Shown one piece after another: positions 1-11,029 of a DNA stretch of 64,000 bases. The DNA is from Rosellinia necatrix. Lineage: Eukaryota > Ascomycota > Sordariomycetes > Xylariales > Xylariaceae. How positions within the stretch are numbered: position 1 is the first letter of the stretch; every line of letters begins with the position of its first letter. The DNA is taken from the NCBI GenBank assembly GCA_021209875.1, contig JAGYVD010000004.1, positions 496,001-560,000 on the forward strand, in the 5' to 3' direction. The translations under genes and the position numbers were made by a program. A model generated the notes under the pieces. That model made no database searches and was not told the DNA's origin. It saw only the letters and a program-made list of their open reading frames with translations.

Positions 1-651
1 TTTGTAATAAATCGCCGCATAGTTCTGCTTTTTTAAATTTAAGCTTTATTTTATTATTTTAAATATATCCGATATTATAGCTTATATTTTTTAAAGCTTT
101 TATTTATTTATTACTTTAAATAAAAAAATAAATCATAATATATTAATTTAAGCTTATTTTTTAAAAAATATTAACATTTTTTTTTTAAAAAAAAGCTTTT
201 TTAAAGTTTTTTTTTTAATTTATTATTTTAAACAGTTGCTGTTTTTTAATTTTAAGTTTAATTAACAGTTTTATTCTAAGTTTTAAATATTTAACTGTTT
301 TTTTTATTAACTTATTATTTAATTATTTTTGCTTTAAAATATTATTTTAAATATATAAATGTTTTTTTTTTATAACTATTAATAAGCTTAATAAATCGAT
401 AAAATAAACTATAATATAAAAAAATAAATAAAATAAATAATCTGCGTTAAACAGTAATAAGTCTGGTCAGGGGTATAAAGCTGTAAATAGCTGTATTTTG
501 CTGTATGCTGGTCTAGTTTATAGTATTATATATAGGTTGTAATAAAAATGGTGGATGATAAATCTGGTCAGGGGTATGAAGCTGTAAATAGCTGTATTTT
601 GCTGTATGCTGGTCTAGTTTGTGGTGTTGTAAGTGGTTGTGATCAAGATGG
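1..651. other. AT-rich, RIP-like DNA with no gene
   Basis: Almost entirely A and T, with long T and A runs and no open frame. From 462 to 655 it carries two tandem copies (462-554 and 563-655) of a segment of about 93 bp beginning TCTGGTCAGGGG. The same segment lies just before the 159-bp repeats at 3068 and 5746. It is therefore the 3' internal end of the element described next, and the extra copy at 462 suggests a further, truncated unit upstream. Confidence 0.75.
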
Positions 652-810
652 TGGAATTCTAAGTGCAGTCCTAGAATTCCACCTACTAGTACAGGTAGGT
701 AGGTGGGCCTAGCCTAAGTGGGCTAGCCCAGGTGGCCTAGGCCACTTTATTTAATCTTATAGTGGGGCAACTAGTGGTGCTAAGCCTAGCACCTCTTGCC
801 TACTTTAATA
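652..810. repeat. 159-bp terminal repeat, copy 1
   Basis: Left end repeat of element 1. It contains several short palindromes: TGGAATTCT pairs with AGAATTCCA about 15 bp further on, GGGCTAGCCC lies in the middle, and a GGTGC..GCACC pair lies near the end. It is partly RIP-decayed. Confidence 0.65.
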
Positions 811-3226
811 AAATGCCGGGCATTTAAAAAGCAGTTGCTGCCCTTAGCAACTACTTAGCAGCGGCTAGCTAATTAATTCCTTAAAATTTTATTAGTTTAA
901 TCCAAGCTTTTTACTTGGTCCTAAGCCTTCTACTTAATTTTAAGCTTTTAATTTAGCCCTAAGCTTTTTTAAGTGCTAATTTATATAAAAACGTAATAAA
1001 AATAAGCTGTTATTTAGCTAGCATACTATTTAACCATTTTTTTAATTAGAAATTCTGCTAGTTTAGCCGCGGCTGCTGTTCTAGTTGCGGTTCCGGCCGC
1101 CTTTAGTTTTTCTGCGGTTTTAGCTATATATATTAAAACTAATAAAACTACTAGCTTTACTAAAGTAGTTAAAACTTTTAATATTTCGGAAGTTATTTTA
1201 TTTATATAATTATTGTTAATATTTTTATTTAATAAAGCTAGAGCTAAAGCTATAAAAACGTTTAGCTTTTTATTTAAAGCTATTATAAGCTTATTTAATT
1301 TTTTTTATATAGCTTTTTAAAGTTTTTTTAGTTTTTAGCTTTTTTATATAATTAAAAATAAGCTTATTTTATTAGTCCTAAATAATTGTTATAACTTTTA
1401 ACTAATTAAAATTATTTTTTTTAAAAGTTTTATTAGCTTGCGCGTATTATAACTTACGCTATATAAATTAAAATATCGCGTGCTTGTTTTTAGCTATATT
1501 ACGTAAAAACAGGTTGCTAGTTATAAATAAACGTGTAATATATCTGGACTATATTTTAAAACGGTTTTTTAAAGCCGCGATAACTTTATTTAAGCTGGCT
1601 TTATATAAAATACGCCGTTAGTTAGCTAGTAATTTACTGTTTTATTATTTTAAAGCTTAGTTATATAACAGGCAATTAATTTAGCTAAAAATTTAGCTAA
1701 AAAAGTATTACTTTTTAATTAAGGCCCGCAGTTTATTTATAAACAACTAAATATTTATATAAATAACGTTATTTCTGGCAGTTATTATTTTAATATCTGC
1801 TAGGTTAAAATAACTAAAGTTAAAATAGCTTATGTTTAAAACTTTTAAACAAGCCGTATATTTAAAGTTTTAATTAGTTAGATCGGCTTAACTAACTAGA
1901 TTAAATTAGCTAGTTTAATTAGCTGGATTAAACCAACTGTTTTAATAGGCTGGATTATTAAAATAGCTAAACTTTTAATTAGCTAGGTCGGCCAGATTAT
2001 AGGTAAAATATATAGCTGTATTAATAGCTGGATATATAACTAGTTTATAATATATAGCTGGATTAACTAGAACTGCGGTATTTGTAAAAGGAGGGCTAAT
2101 ATTAATATTTTTAGTAGCTGGAGGCTTTACAGGTGGAATTTTTTAGCTAGTATTATTGTTAGCTTTAGTAAAATTGTTAGCTTTAAACTTGTTAGCTTAA
2201 GCCGTTTTAGTTTAATTGCTTGTTTGGTTTTTAAAACTACTGCTATTTTATATGTAGCTAATTAATAAGTTTAAGCAGTTATTTATAAAGCTTATAGTTA
2301 ACTTTAAAAATTTTACTTTTAACTTTAAAAAGTTTAATCTTGTATTTAAAGCACTTATTTTTAAATTAAAAAATTTAGTTATAGCTTATAACTTAATATA
2401 AAATACTTTTAATTTAGTAATATCTGCTGTTAATTTATTATATTTTTTATTTAAGCTGTTAACGCGTTTTTATAGCGTATTTATATTTTTTTATATATTA
2501 TTTATTAAAACAGTTTTTATTTAATAACTAATAGAAGCTATAATTTAGTTTAGCTGGCCGGCCGGCTGGCTAGGCTAGGCTAGGCTAGGCTAGGTTGGCT
2601 CGGTCGGCTAAACAGGCTAGGCTAAAATAAGCTAGGTCGGCTAAAGCTAGGGTCGGTAGAATCGGTAGCTTGGTTAAATTAGCCAGAATTAACAGATCTG
2701 GCTAAAAACGCTAAAAACGATAAAATCAGTAAAACTAGCTAGAATTAATAAATCTAAAGCTTTGATTAATTAGTTAATTAATTAAAGACTTAACTAGTTA
2801 ATAAGATAGCATAATTTGCAGCTAATTCTATTAGTTCTTTCGTACTTAGCTGCGCAATATAAACTGCCGCAGGGCAAAAAAGCTGTTTTTAACCGCAAGA
2901 CTTAAATAAATAGTTCGTAAAAGCTGCTTAAGGAGATACTTTTAGTCTGATCGTTGCAGAAGCATTAATTTAATAAGTCTGGTCAGAGGTATAAAGCTGT
3001 AAATAATTATATTTTGCTGTATGCTAGTCTATATTATAATGTTATATATGTGTTGTAATAAAAATGGTGGAATTTTAAGTGCAGTCCTAGAATTCCACCT
3101 ACTAGTACAGGTAAGTAGGTGGGCCTAGCCTAAGTGGGCTAGCCCAGGTGGCCTGGGCCACCTTATCTAATCTTACAATGGGGCAACTGGTGGTGCCAAG
3201 CCTGGCACCCCTTGCCTACTCTAACA
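652..3226. mobile_element. RIP-decayed element 1 bounded by 159-bp direct repeats
   Basis: The unit starts with a 159-bp repeat at 652-810 and ends with a second copy at 3068-3226. The repeat begins TGGAATTCT and ends TAACA (TAATA in the decayed copy), so it has the TG..CA form of an LTR. The internal part (811-3067, about 2.3 kb) is very AT-rich and has no open frame. It is too short for an autonomous Ty1 or Ty3 element, so this is either a non-autonomous LTR element or an internally deleted one. G and C are depleted with transition-type differences between copies, as RIP produces. No primer-binding site or target duplication could be identified, so the LTR reading is likely but not proven. 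Confidence 0.6.
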
Positions 3227-3386
3227 GTGGAATTCTAAGTGCAGTTTTAAAATTCCACTTATTAGTACAGGTAAATAAGTAGGCCTAGCTTAAGTGGGCT
3301 AGCCTAAGTGGCCTGGGCCACTTTATTTAATTTTATAATAAAGCAACTAGTAGTGCTAAGCCTAGCATTTTTTGCTTACTTTAATA
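3068..3386. repeat. Back-to-back 159-bp terminal repeats, copies 2 and 3
   Basis: Copy 2 (3068-3226) is GC-rich and nearly undecayed. Copy 3 (3228-3386) is AT-shifted at the same positions. A single G separates them, so two elements abut here with no target duplication visible. Confidence 0.65.
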
Positions 3387-5904
3387 AAATGCCAGGCATT
3401 TAAAAAACAGTTGCTGCTTTTAGCAACTATTTAGCAACAGCTAGCTAATTAATTCTTTAAAATTTTATTAGTTTAATCTAAGCTTTTTATTTAGTTTTAA
3501 GCTTTTTATTTAGTTTTAAAGCTTTAATTTAGTTTTAAGCTTTTTTAAATGCTAATTTATATAAAAACATAATAAAAACAAGCTGTTATTTAGCTAGCAT
3601 GCTATTTAACTATTTTTTTAATCGGGAATTCTGCTGGTCTAGCCGCAGCTGTAGTTGCAGTTGTAACCGCTTTTAGTTTTTCTGCGGTTTTGGCTACGTG
3701 TATTAAAACTAATAAAACTATTAGTTTTATTTAAATAATTAAAGCTTTTAATATTTTAGAAGTTATTTTGTTTATATAATTGTTATTAATATTTTTGTTT
3801 AATAAAGCTAGAGCTAAAGCTATAGAAACGTTTAGCTTTTTGTTTAAAGCTACTACAGGCCTGTTTAATTTTTTTTATATAGCTTTTTAAAGTTTTTTTA
3901 GCTTTAAGCTTTTTTATATAATTAGAAATAAGCTTATTTTATTAGTTTTAAATAATTGTTATAACTTTTAGCTAATTAAAATTATTTTTTTTTAAAGTTC
4001 TGTTAGCTTTTGTGTATTATAACTTGTATTATACGAATTAAAATATCGCGTGTTTGTTTTTAGTTATATTATATAAAAACAGGTTGCTAGTTATAAATAA
4101 GCATGTAATATGTTTAGACTATATTTTAAAACAGTTTTTTAAAGCCGCAATAACTTTATTTAAGCCGGCTTTATATAAAATATATTATTAGTTAACTAAT
4201 AATTTACTGTTTTATTATTTTAAAGCTTAGCTATATAATAAGCAATTAATTTAGTTAAAAATTTAGCTAAAAAAATGTTGCTTTTTAATTAAAGCCTATA
4301 GTTTATTTATAAACGATTAAATATTTATATAAATAACGTTATTTTTAGCAGTTATTATTTTAATATCTGCTAAATCGGAATAACTAAAGTTAAAATAGCT
4401 TATATTTAAAGCTTTTAAATAAGCCGTATATTTAAAGCCCTGATTAATTAAATCAGCTTAACTAACTAAATTAAATTAGCTAGTTTAATTAGCTAAATTA
4501 AAACAACTGTTTTAATAGGCTAGATTATTAAAATAGCTAAACACCTAATTAGCTAGATCGGCCTAATTAACTAAGTTAACTAGCTGTACTAAATTACGTA
4601 AATAGCTTTAATTAATTAAATTATAAATAAAATACGTAGCTATATTAATAACTAAATATATAACCGATTTATAATATATAGCCGGATCAACTAAAAAAAC
4701 TGCAGTATTCGCAAAAAAAAAGCTAACATTAATATTTTTAATAGCTGGAGGCCTTACAGGTAAAATCTTTAAGCTAGTATTATTATTAGCTTTAGTAAAA
4801 TTGTTAGCTTTAATAAAATTATTAGCTTTAAACTTATTAGCTTAAGCCGTTTTAGTTTAGTTGCTTGTTTAGTTTTCGAAACTACTGCTATTTTATATAT
4901 AGCCGATTAATAAGTTTAAGTGATTACTTATAAAGCCTACTTTTAACTCTAAAAAGCTTAGTTTTATATTTAAAGCATTTATTTTTAAGTTAAAAAACTT
5001 AGTTATAGCTTATAACTTAACATAAAATACTTTTAATTCAGTAATATCTGCAGCTAATTTATTATATTTCTTGTTTAAGCTATTAACGCGTTTTTATAAC
5101 GTATTTACATCTTTTTATATATTATTTATTAAAACAGTTTTTATTTAATAACTAATAAAAGCTATAATTTAGTTTAGCTGGCCGGTTAAGCTAAGCTAAG
5201 CTAAGCTAAGTCAGGCTAAGTTAGCTTAATCGGTCGGCTAAATAAGCTAGGCTAAAATAAGCTAAATAAGCTAGGCTAAAATAAGCTAAATAAGCTAGGC
5301 TAAAATAAGCTAGGTCGGCTAAAACTAAAGTTAATAAAATCAGTAGTTTAATTAAATTAGCCAGAATTAACAAATTTAGCTAAAAACGCTAAAAACAATA
5401 AAATCAGTAAGACTAGCTAGAATTAATAAATTTAAAGCTCTAATTAATTAATTAATTAATTAAAAACTTAACTAGTTAATAAAATAGCGCAATTTGCAGC
5501 TAATTCTACTAGTTCTTTCGTATTTAGCCGCGTAATATAAACTGCCGCAGGGCAAAAAAGCCGTTCTTGACCGCAAGACCTAAATAAATAGTTCGCAAAA
5601 GCTGCTTAAAAAGATATTTTTAGTCCGATCGTTATAAAAGCATTAATTTAATAAGTCTGGTTAAAAATATAAAGCTGTAAATAACTATATTTTATTATAT
5701 GCTGATCTAGTTTATAGTATTATATATAAGTTATAATAAAAATAGTAAAATTTTAAATGCAGTCTTAAAATTCTACCTACTAGTACAGGTAGGTAGGTGG
5801 GCCTAGCCTAAATAGGCTAGCCCAGGTGGCCTGGGCCACCTTATCTAATCTTACAGTAAAACAACTGGTGGTACCAAGCCTGGCACCCCTTGCCTACTCT
5901 AACA
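3228..5904. mobile_element. RIP-decayed element 2, tandem copy of element 1
   Basis: A second unit follows element 1 after a single base. Its 159-bp end repeats are at 3228-3386 and 5746-5904, and its internal sequence aligns with element 1 throughout, for example the segments that start CTGCCGCAGGGC near 2860 and 5540. It is an independent or tandemly duplicated copy, equally riddled with transitions and without coding capacity. The four end repeats are all exactly 159 bp by my count. The right-hand copies (3068-3226 and 5746-5904) keep much more G and C than the left-hand copies. Confidence 0.6.
5746..5904. repeat. 159-bp terminal repeat, copy 4
   Basis: Right end repeat of element 2. Its first 40 bp are decayed and the rest is almost identical to copy 2, ending GCCTACTCTAACA. 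Confidence 0.65.
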
Positions 5905-7330
5905 AACAGCTAGTTTAAATATTTATAACGTTTGTTTTATTATTAATTAAAATATAAAAATATATATTAAGCTTATTATTTATTTTTATTATATATTTAT
6001 AAAGTTTTTTTTAATATTTTTAACCAGCTATATTATTTAAACAACTTTTTAATTTTTAAAATAAATCGCTAATAAAAATAATGTTTAGCTTTAATAAATA
6101 TATTAAATATAAAAAAAAGCATTTGTTTAGCTTGTTTTAATAATATATGCTTTTAATAGCAAACATATGTTTTATATTTATAAAAACAGTTAAAAATAAT
6201 TTTATTTTTAAAAAATAAAATTTAATAGTTTAGTTTAATTTTTATAAAAAACGTTATAAAAGCATTAATTTAAAAATACATTATAAAAATATAAAATATA
6301 TATTATAAAAAATAAAAAACTAGCAAATCTAAGCTAAACTAAAATTCTATTTAAATATAAGCTAAAGCTTACATATATAAAGCTAGGCCTAATTAAGTCG
6401 TGCCTGTGGCCACAGGCCACAGCACCCCAAACAAAGGGCTTATATAAGCGCTCCCTCTACGCGCGCGTATTAAAAAGCTAAAAAAAAAGCTTTTATTTAT
6501 AAATTTAATTATATTTTTTATTTTATTTAGCTAGTTTTATTTAAAGAATTTATTTAATTATTTTTAATTATATATTTTTAATTATTTTTTTTATAAATTA
6601 ATTATATTTTTAATTTTTATTATTTTATTTATAAATAAAATAAACGTTTAAAACATAAGTTTAAATATTTTTTAGCTAGCTTTTTAAACCTGATTATATA
6701 TTAAATTTAATATTAAAAAATAAATATATATTTATTATATTTTTAGCTGCAGTTTTATATTAAAAACAATTTATATTAATAATACAGTCAGGAAGAGGGG
6801 GGCTCTTTACCTAGCTAGCGCAGCTAGCTAGATAAGGATTGTGTAGCTTAGATAAGGTAACCTAGCCTAAAAGGCTTCTGGTCCCTGCAGGACCAGAAGC
6901 CTCTATCTAATCTACATCACACTTTTACAGACTTAACCACACTACCCCTAGTAAACCTTACTAATTAAATTTACGTTTTTTTTTAAAATATATATTATTT
7001 ATATTATATAATATATTTTATTAATAATATAAATAATTAAATTTTATTAAAATTAAAACTTTATTATTTAATTTTTTTTTTTATAATTTTAACTTTTAAA
7101 TATATTAAATTTAAAATAGCTTTAAATATATTTTATTTATTATTTAATAATAATAAGCTATTTAAAAAAAATTAAGTTTTTTTAATTAATAAATAATATA
7201 TATAATATAAAGCATTTTTTTAGCCAGCTTTTTAAGCCCGACTATATATTAAATTTAACGTTAAAAAATAAGCATACGTTTGCTATACTTTTAGCTGCGG
7301 CTTTATACTAAAAGCGACCCGTATTAGGCT
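5905..7330. other. AT-rich relic DNA with an internal duplication
   Basis: No open frame. A segment of about 115 bp at 6667-6781 recurs at 7215-7328 in a less decayed form (both contain TTTTAGCTGC followed by a purine-rich end). A palindrome-headed dispersed repeat lies at 6872-6967. Base composition switches abruptly from AT-rich to balanced at about 7330. Confidence 0.7.
6872..6967. repeat. Palindrome-headed dispersed repeat, copy A
   Basis: It starts with a 31-bp near-perfect palindrome (arms AGGCTTCTGGTCC and GGACCAGAAGCCT around CTGCA), followed by about 60 bp beginning TCTAATCTACATCACACTT. The same arrangement occurs at 52797-52894, 46 kb away. Nothing within it looks coding. Confidence 0.7.
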
Positions 7331-7539
7331 TACGCTCCCCCCCAGAATACATGCTATTTACACTGCGCGGTATGCCCTGTTAGTGATGTAGACCTAAGAA
7401 CTCCATTAGGGCACGGGCCAGAATACTGTATATAAAAGGAGCGAGTAGCTGGCGACTGACCAAGTGAGGAATCTTCCTCCTTGTGCAATAACATAAGTTA
7501 TTTCTGGAACTACCAGTAATACGATCTGTGACAAATAGT

Positions 7540-8312
7540 CTTACACTCTGCATAGATATCTATATAGAAAACATCTTTTTCCGGCTGCCGCCCGGTGTCA
7601 ACAACTCACGCTGGAAGGAATTTACCAGGCATATGGAAATTCCAAGCCAGAACAGGTCGTAAGAGTGGATGGCAATCAAGTCGGTGATGATGTCCCGAGC
7701 CAGTTTATTGTCCCTATCTGGATGGGGAAATCGGGTGAAAGCATTGAAATATCGAGGTCCGAAGTCCTTCGGAGCGATTTCATTGAGTCGTTCATGCCGG
7801 CATCTGTTGAATGATCCTACCCGGATTCGCCACTGTCCTTTCGTTTGTTAGAAGCTCGCTTTCCATCGAAGCCGTTACATTTTGCCGCTGATATCTAGGG
7901 CTTGGAATGTCTCGTCTGGGAAATTTTCGCAGCTCACCCTCTCTTTAAGTCGTCGATCGCGACAGATGCCGAGGTACTCGCCGATGTGTTTAGCCTACTC
8001 GGAACCCCCCAAAAAATGATGAATATAATAAGATACCTGGTTTGAATTCTACACTGAAGACGGAGAGTTGGGTATCAAGCTAGCACCAGAAAGGCTACTA
8101 GATACCGTAAGATGGGGCCGGAACGAGCGCCTGGAATCATGTATACAACGGCCCCGACTAGAAGCTGGGTTTAACATAATTAATTAGGGAAAAAAAAAGG
8201 GACTTGACTCTTAGCTATGTTGCAGTCGATGACGCATTTCGAGTTAATCAGAGGGCTACGGAAAAACAACTTCTTTAGAGTGACTGGATAAAACACTGGG
8301 CTGTCTGCAAGG
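7540..8312 (+). pseudogene. Relic of a fungal SRPK-like protein kinase
   Basis: Translating across stops and one frame change gives a recognisable C-terminal kinase half. DIYIENIFFRLPPGVN (about 7550-7600) resembles a catalytic-loop region with the loop histidine changed to tyrosine. It is followed by GIYQAYGNSKPEQVVRVDG, then FIVPIWMGKSGE, SDFIESFMP (the DFG-equivalent SDFGESF), LLEARFPSKPLHFAADI*, then WEIFAAHPLF, and finally RATEKQLL*SDWIKHWA near 8290. A frame change lies at about 7603-7610. In-frame stops occur after FMPASVE, at the tryptophan expected after AADI (TGG to TAG, as RIP gives) and near the end. The N-lobe is missing on the AT-rich side. The gene is dead. Assignment to the SRPK-like family rests on motif order recalled from that family. 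Confidence 0.7.
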
Positions 8313-8601
8313 GAACTCTGGGTAGCAAGCTATATGGAAGCAGATTGGTTGCATTGCTGCGATAGAGTGGGCGATACGCGCAACGTAAAGAAGGTGATAT
8401 AAATTCTGGATGAAAAGTAAGACCTAAGATCTTGTAAATTAGAATATAGGTTAATGTTTAATATACCAGACCACAGTAGGTCTTATATAAGGGCCACTTC
8501 CCGAGCTCTATGCCATAATCCAATGCCCCTTTTTATCTCCCCGTTCCTGGCGCAGAGAGCGTTCAGAAAGTGAGGCTAAGGGTCAATATTCAGTTGTTCT
8601 A

Positions 8602-8825
8602 TGTCATATGGAGAATGTCCAGAGTGAGGTTTAGTCACTGGAGAGCAGCAGTTGGGTTGCAAGTAGATGGCTTAGTATAGGGGCACGACTTAATAGGGTA
8701 AACAGTTGATTCTTGAGCCTTTCAACACCAAAGGGTCTTGACGGTCCTTACATAGAGCCAATGCCAGTGCTACAGTCATTCTAGGTGTTGGGTAACAGCT
8801 AGGAGTGTCATAGTTGCGCCTGACA
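8602..8825. repeat. Solo LTR-like element, copy 1
   Basis: 224 bp starting TGTCA and ending TGACA, the inverted terminal form of many LTRs. The flanks are TTCTA (8597-8601) and TTCCA (8826-8830), a 5-bp target duplication differing by one C/T. It shares its 5' half with the elements at 8899 and 13903, and its 3' half with 53321-53537. Confidence 0.65.
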
Positions 8826-8898
8826 TTCCAACATTAAGGGCGTTAAAGGACCTCCGTTACGTGATAGTATACCACGCCGCCGAGGCATCGTGGCATTC

Positions 8899-9113
8899 CG
8901 TCATATAAGTAATGCCCGAAGTAAGGTCTAGTCACTAGAAGGTATCAGCTAAGTCACAAGTAAATAGCCAAATATGAAGGTAAGGCTCAATATTATTAAT
9001 TCCTGGGCCTACAATCTAAGTGGGAGGCCTTTAGTCCTTATATACACAAATATATCTCTAAAGCTATATCATAAAGTAGCTAGTACCTCGCCATATGCTT
9101 TATTCTCCTAACA
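8899..9113. repeat. Solo LTR-like element, copy 2
   Basis: 215 bp, start CGTCA and end TAACA (decayed TGTCA..TGACA). It is flanked by CATTC (8894-8898) and CATTT (9114-9118), a probable target duplication with one C-to-T change. It aligns along its whole length with 13903-14117, including the shared block CTTATATACACAAATATATC, which contains a TATA-like core. Confidence 0.7.
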
Positions 9114-9118
9114 CATTT

Positions 9119-10255
9119 ATGCAAAATTACACCCTTAAATCAGAGTTTATATTCGTTTTACAGGTGCTGATCCCTGTAGCACGTAATAGATCTTTTGCCG
9201 ATATGTCTTCCTCTCGCACCCAGCCGTGATCATCTATTATATAGTCTTTTCATATTGCCTTATACTGTATCTTCCTTGCCATCTGGATCTGGGTAAGTGA
9301 TGCCCCAGAATTTAGCTCATGATAATTCTTGAATAATGAGACTCCGTCGACGCGTGGTAGGCATCAAAGCGTTGCAAATAGATGAGGATTTCAATCTGGT
9401 CTCTAGTTCCTGAGGTCTTCATCATACACAAACAAAGGGGTCTAGGCAGTCCTCTTTACAGGAGGCTGCCCAAAGGAAGCCTTCGTACGGAAGGTTTCGC
9501 GACACGCAGATGCCGCGACTGGCCTCACAACGAGACAATTGTTGAGACTCAACTCAGCTTCCAGGTCGGCTTCTACGGTCGCCGGACAAACTGACTACTT
9601 TAGCTCAATATAGTAGTTTGGTGCTCTCATAGACCGCAGACGCCTTTTCAAGCAGGAGAGAAGGCTTGCCTGGAGCCTGTAAAGGCCATTTGTTGCCAGG
9701 TAATACCTGAACAAATTAGTTTTATCATAGTTAGCCCTATTGAATTTTACCTTCTTTTTGACCTATAAAACATCGTCAACCAACATATACTGGGCTGACG
9801 TTGGGAAAATATTTTTCTCAAATCAGTAATCATAAATCAAAGTAATATTCAATCATTCAAATACATTAAAACCTTTTCATCTTCTATTTATTCGTTTAGC
9901 TGCCTAGGGTAGCTTGATATAATATGTTAAGTATCGAAATGAGGTTTCAAGGGATGGATTTATGGTGTTTTTCATCACAGCTGGAGCTGAAACAGGAGAA
10001 CATGGCTAGTTCTTATTGGGCATAAAGTGCCATCCTACCCCACCCCGAGTCATATATAATTTGCGATAGCCACAGCGTTACCTTGTTTGAACTGTATCCC
10101 TCACTTCACTATCAATCTACACCTTTTGGTGACCTATTTCGGAATCTTGCACTAATATTATTTCCTGATACTTATTCGGTTCAACTCCCATTTACTACCA
10201 GCAGACATTGTTGGGACTCATTTTTTTCTTCCTTTTTTTTTTTTTTTTTTTTGCA
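9119..10255. other. Intergenic stretch, no gene seen
   Basis: Short broken frames only. It contains a small GC-rich patch at about 9430-9600 with a GGAAGCCTTC motif that also occurs near 18000 and 52730. The last 30 bp before 10256 are an almost pure T tract in the 5' leader of the next gene. Confidence 0.5.
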
Positions 10256-11029
10256 ATGGCGCGAACGGTATCGCAAGCTGAGCTTAGAAAAGCATTCAAG
10301 TATGGACCGCATACCCCTACCTATAAGCTTGACGACAAAACGATCGTCAAGTCTAGCAAGTATATACGGTATGCTGAGGCAGCCGCTATGGAATTTGTTC
10401 GCGAGAAAACCACTATCCCGGTCCCGGAGGTGTACAATGTTTACACCGACAAGGAAACCGGCCATACCCGGATCATGATGGAATTTATCGAGGGCGTGGA
10501 GCTGGAGGAGGCTTGGGATAATTATTCTCGAGAGGAAAAGGCATTAGTGGTTGAGCAGCTACGGGGCTACATGGAGCAGCTCCGAAACATCAAAGGCACG
10601 TTCATAGGATCGGTCGACGGTAGCTGGTGCGATGATCCCTTCTTCGACGGGCGCCGCGGGACATACGGCCCTTACAAAGACGAGCAGGAATTCAACATGG
10701 GCATCGTCAGGGCTCTCCGCAAGGATAGACCATTTATCAGCGTGGACCTGGTGGGCGATATTTGGCTCAACGAGATGAAGGGGCATGAAATCGTCTTTAC
10801 GCACAACGACTTCGCTCCTCGGAATATCCTTGTCCAGGGAGCGAAGGTGGTCGCTATAATCGATTGGGAGCTGGCGGGGTTTTATCCAGACTATTGGGAG
10901 TATTGCAAGGCGCTGAGGCAGCCGGATTGGGACAGCAGCTGGATTCAGGAAAGGGCGTTGGACAAGATCCTCGAGCCGCGGATGAGGGAGTTATCGGTGA
11001 TGTGGAATACGACAGATATTATATGGTGA
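10256..11029 (+). CDS. APH-family phosphotransferase/kinase-like protein
   Basis: A single-exon gene of 257 residues. It has the aminoglycoside-phosphotransferase/choline-kinase fold signatures: the Brenner-type catalytic loop HNDFAPRNIL (H183, D185, N190) and the metal-binding IDWELAGFYP (D203). The segment IMMEFIEGVELEEAW (about 74-87) is the usual hinge region. Fungal genomes encode many such proteins, and their substrates are mostly unknown. I chose the ATG at 10256. The frame stays open upstream to 10208, but only through a poly-T tract that would encode a run of phenylalanines, and GCAATGGCG gives a better start context. The short length and the absence of a clear N-terminal glycine loop suggest a compact or slightly truncated member. 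It has no obvious functional partner nearby. Confidence 0.85.
   Translation: MARTVSQAELRKAFKYGPHTPTYKLDDKTIVKSSKYIRYAEAAAMEFVREKTTIPVPEVYNVYTDKETGHTRIMMEFIEGVELEEAWDNYSREEKALVVEQLRGYMEQLRNIKGTFIGSVDGSWCDDPFFDGRRGTYGPYKDEQEFNMGIVRALRKDRPFISVDLVGDIWLNEMKGHEIVFTHNDFAPRNILVQGAKVVAIIDWELAGFYPDYWEYCKALRQPDWDSSWIQERALDKILEPRMRELSVMWNTTDIIW

Noticed and set aside
1..460. Telomere or centromere at the left edge
   Set aside because: No TTAGGG-type repeats. AT-rich RIP DNA alone does not identify a centromere.
10083..10478. 131-codon plus-strand frame and 94-codon minus-strand frame at the APH-like gene
   Set aside because: They overlap the real gene in other frames and run through the poly-T tract.
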